Positions 62,158 through 64,000 of a stretch of 64,000 bases of DNA are shown here, piece by piece (position 1 is the stretch's first letter; each line of letters begins with the position of its first letter). Under the pieces are notes generated by a model. It had not been told where the DNA came from. It worked only from the letters and a program-made list of their open reading frames with translations, and ran no database searches. Origin of the DNA: Novosphingobium hassiacum (GTDB taxonomy: Bacteria > Pseudomonadota > Alphaproteobacteria > Sphingomonadales > Sphingomonadaceae); assembly GCF_014196055.1 (NCBI RefSeq), contig NZ_JACICY010000001.1, positions 248,001 through 312,000 of the forward strand, given 5' to 3'. Both the position numbers and the translations under genes were made by a program.

Positions 62158-62739
62158 TCACGCGGCCTGCTGCTCTTCAGCAGCTTCCTGCGGGAACGGG
62201 AAACCAAACAGGCGCAGCAGCTCGCGCGCTTCGTCGTCGGTCTTCGCGGTGGTGGTGACGATGATGTCCATGCCACGCACCTTCTCGATCTGGTCGTAGC
62301 TGATCTCTGGGAAGATGATCTGCTCTTTCAGACCCATCGCGTAGTTGCCGCGACCATCGAACGACTTCGGGTTCAAACCACGGAAGTCGCGGATGCGAGG
62401 CATTGCGATGGTGATCAGGCGGTCGAGGAACTCGTACATGCGTTCGCGGCGCAGGGTAACCTTGCAACCGATCGGCATGCCTTCGCGCAGCTTGAACTGA
62501 GCGATCGACTTCTTCGCCTTGGTGATGACAGGCTTCTGGCCGGCGATCAGCTCCATTTCGGCAGCTGCGATCGTGACCTTCTTCTTGTCCTGGCTCGCTT
62601 CGCCCACGCCCATGTTAAGCGTGATCTTATCGATGCGCGGGATTTCCATCACGTTCTTGTAGCCGAACTTGGCCTGCATCGCCTGAGCGATTTCAGCGTC
62701 ATACTTCGACCGCATACGCGGTGTGTACTTGTCAGACAT
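62158..62739 (-). CDS. rplE: 50S ribosomal protein L5
   Basis: 5S rRNA-binding protein, 193 residues. [57 protein letters not shown] and [19 protein letters not shown] are in family order. ATG 62739 overlaps the rplX end by eight bases. A longer frame to 62865 lies inside rplX and is not used. The C-terminal [10 protein letters not shown] tail is slightly longer than in E. coli. Confidence 0.97.
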   Translation of the reverse strand: MSDKYTPRMRSKYDAEIAQAMQAKFGYKNVMEIPRIDKITLNMGVGEASQDKKKVTIAAAEMELIAGQKPVITKAKKSIAQFKLREGMPIGCKVTLRRERMYEFLDRLITIAMPRIRDFRGLNPKSFDGRGNYAMGLKEQIIFPEISYDQIEKVRGMDIIVTTTAKTDDEARELLRLFGFPFPQEAAEEQQAA

Positions 62740-63049
62740 CGATGGCCTCCCCGGACTTGACGGCCACGCGGACCTTCTTGCCGTCGCGTTCCTCGAAGCG
62801 GACGCGGGTGGCCTTGCCATCCTTGTCAGCAACAGAAACCTTCGAGATGTGCAGCGGAGCTTCAAAGCGGTCGATGCCGCCCTGCGGGTTCTGCTGGCTC
62901 GGCTTGCGGTGACGGGCAGCGATGTTCACGCCCTGCACGACAACCTTTTCATCCTTCGGCATGACCTGAAGGACAGTGCCCGAACGGCCCTTGTCCTTGC
63001 CCGACCGAACGACGACGGTGTCGCCCTTCTTGATCTTTGCAGCGCCCAT
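62732..63049 (-). CDS. rplX: 50S ribosomal protein L24
   Basis: Assembly-initiator protein of the 50S subunit, 105 residues. The KOW motif is [19 protein letters not shown], followed by [22 protein letters not shown] and [20 protein letters not shown]. Its start shares one base with the rplN stop and its end overlaps rplE by eight bases. Confidence 0.97.
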   Translation of the reverse strand: MGAAKIKKGDTVVVRSGKDKGRSGTVLQVMPKDEKVVVQGVNIAARHRKPSQQNPQGGIDRFEAPLHISKVSVADKDGKATRVRFEERDGKKVRVAVKSGEAIDV

Positions 63050-63417
63050 TACAGCACCTCCGGCGCAAGGCTGATGATCTTCATGAAGCCCTTGGCGCGA
63101 AGCTCGCGAACCACTGGGCCGAAGATACGCGTACCGATCGGCTCTTCGTTCTTGCCGACGAGCACGGCGGCATTGCCGTCGAAGCGGATGACGCTGCCGT
63201 CGGCACGACGCACGTCCTTGCGGGTACGCACGATCACGGCGCGATGAACGTCGCCCTTCTTGACGCGTGCACGCGGCTGAGCTTCCTTGACGGAAACCAC
63301 GATAACGTCACCAACGCTCGCGAACCGACGCTTAGAGCCACCCAGCACCTTGATGCACTGGACGCGCTTTGCGCCGCTGTTGTCCGCGACGTCGAGATTG
63401 GATTGCATCTGGATCAT
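63049..63417 (-). CDS. rplN: 50S ribosomal protein L14
   Basis: A 122-residue protein at the 30S-50S interface. It opens [20 protein letters not shown] and has the signature [30 protein letters not shown], then [11 protein letters not shown]. Canonical length and position between rpsQ and rplX; a 64-base gap separates it from rpsQ. Confidence 0.98.
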   Translation of the reverse strand: MIQMQSNLDVADNSGAKRVQCIKVLGGSKRRFASVGDVIVVSVKEAQPRARVKKGDVHRAVIVRTRKDVRRADGSVIRFDGNAAVLVGKNEEPIGTRIFGPVVRELRAKGFMKIISLAPEVL

Positions 63418-63481
63418 TGATCCGGTTCCTTCTCACTGGCTTGCCGGAACCAGTCCGGCAGTTCCAAATTGTCGCTGTTGC

Positions 63482-63751
63482 TCAGACGTCCGCTTCGATT
63501 GCGGTGCCCTTGCCGGCCTGGACGCGGTCGATGACCTTCCACGTCTTCAGCTTCGAGATCGGCGCGGTTTCTTCAATGCGCACGGTCTCGCCGGTCTTGA
63601 AGGCATTCGCCTCGTCATGGGCGTGATACTTCTTCGAGCGGCGGATGATCTTCCCGTAAAGCGGGTGCTTCACCTTGCGCTCGACCTTCACGACCACGGT
63701 CTTGTCGGTCTTGTCGGAAACGATCGTTCCAACCAGAATACGCTTTGGCAT
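63482..63751 (-). CDS. rpsQ: 30S ribosomal protein S17
   Basis: 16S rRNA-binding protein, 89 residues: [41 protein letters not shown] and [24 protein letters not shown] 63751 is the family start; a frame to 63853 lies within rpmC. It lies ten bases after rpmC. Confidence 0.97.
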   Translation of the reverse strand: MPKRILVGTIVSDKTDKTVVVKVERKVKHPLYGKIIRRSKKYHAHDEANAFKTGETVRIEETAPISKLKTWKVIDRVQAGKGTAIEADV

Positions 63752-63761
63752 ATGTGCTTCC

Positions 63762-63965
63762 TTACGCCTGGGCCGACTGAGAACGCTCAGTCTGCAGCGT
63801 CTTGATGCGCGCGATGTCGCGACGAACTTCCTTGATGCGCGCGGGGCGCTCAAGCTGGTTGGTCGCGCCCTGGAAACGCAGGTTGAACTGTTCGCGCTTC
63901 AGCTCGGCGAGATCAGCGGAAAGCTGGTCGTCGCTCTTGACGCGAAGGTCTTCGAACTTGGCCAT
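63762..63965 (-). CDS. rpmC: 50S ribosomal protein L29
   Basis: A 67-residue helical protein at the exit of the polypeptide tunnel, near the docking site for trigger factor and SRP. It reads [31 protein letters not shown] and [14 protein letters not shown], as in the family. AAGGAGGAAAG precedes the start. It follows rplP by 12 bases. Confidence 0.97.
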   Translation of the reverse strand: MAKFEDLRVKSDDQLSADLAELKREQFNLRFQGATNQLERPARIKEVRRDIARIKTLQTERSQSAQA

Positions 63966-63977
63966 CGTCTTTCCTCC

Positions 63978-64000
63978 TTACTCGCCGCCAAGGTGCGAAG
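63978..64000 (-). CDS. rplP: 50S ribosomal protein L16, last codons only
   Basis: Only the last codons (encoding SHLGGE) and the TAA stop are in the window. Identity rests mainly on position, since L16 precedes L29 in the conserved order, and on the SHLGG ending I recall from sphingomonad L16 proteins. The gene continues beyond the right edge. Confidence 0.6.

Overview
The window is a 64 kb piece of a GC-rich alphaproteobacterial chromosome, most likely Sphingomonadales (Novosphingobium/Sphingobium-like). This is inferred from gene content and arrangement: aroA-cmk-rpsA order, F0 genes atpI-B-E-F'-F without F1 genes, a CpdR response regulator beside an N-formylglutamate amidohydrolase, a SapC protein, a GTTC-N7-GTTC type SOS box at recA, a monomeric eukaryote-like NADP isocitrate dehydrogenase, and intergenic palindromes that read LSPEGERA when translated. 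No rRNA, CRISPR array, prophage or complete insertion sequence was seen.

Layout. 0.1-5.8 kb: aroA, a small membrane protein and cmk, then an AT-rich three-gene insertion (HNH nuclease, unknown protein, minimal nucleotidyltransferase), then rpsA. 5.9-8.4 kb: GST, gloB and a LacI-type regulator. 8.5-11.0 kb (minus): F0 ATP synthase. 11.2-15.2 kb (minus): ydbL-ynbE-ydbH, an intermembrane lipid transport set. 15.2-19.3 kb: radC, an O-acyltransferase and purB. 19.4-28.0 kb: LapA-like protein, pyrF, GNAT, SIMPL, trpF, an outer-membrane protein (minus), trpB, a DUF559 nuclease, trpA, accD and folC. 28.0-35.6 kb: AmpG, rluB-rsmD, an MHS transporter, an exported Trp-rich protein and a UvrD helicase. 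35.7-45.7 kb: RhlE-like helicase, FAD oxidoreductase, SapC, a candidate small RNA, N-formylglutamate amidohydrolase, cpdR, tRNA-Val, a GT87-like protein, enoyl-CoA hydratase and icd. 46.0-56.7 kb: CPA2 antiporter, glutaminase, alaS, methyltransferase, GST, recA, gdhA and an SRPBCC protein. 56.7-64 kb (minus): adk-secY-rplO-rpmD-rpsE-rplR-rplF-rpsH-rpsN-rplE-rplX-rplN-rpsQ-rpmC and the last codons of rplP (spc operon).

Most of the window is housekeeping. Three places stand out. (1) The low-GC, overlapping HNH / unknown / nucleotidyltransferase cassette sits between cmk and rpsA and looks like a horizontally acquired, defence-like module. (2) A DUF559 (Vsr-like) nuclease gene sits between trpB and trpA, bracketed by 38-bp inverted repeats (37 of 38 identical) that also supply ribosome binding sites. 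An identical 38-mer occurs again near 31.0 kb. (3) A small RNA gene at about 40.46-40.56 kb has a good sigma-70 promoter, a CCTCCTCCC motif and a strong intrinsic terminator.

Start codons were chosen by eye from Shine-Dalgarno spacing, overlaps and family N-termini. All functional calls are from reading motifs, without database searches.
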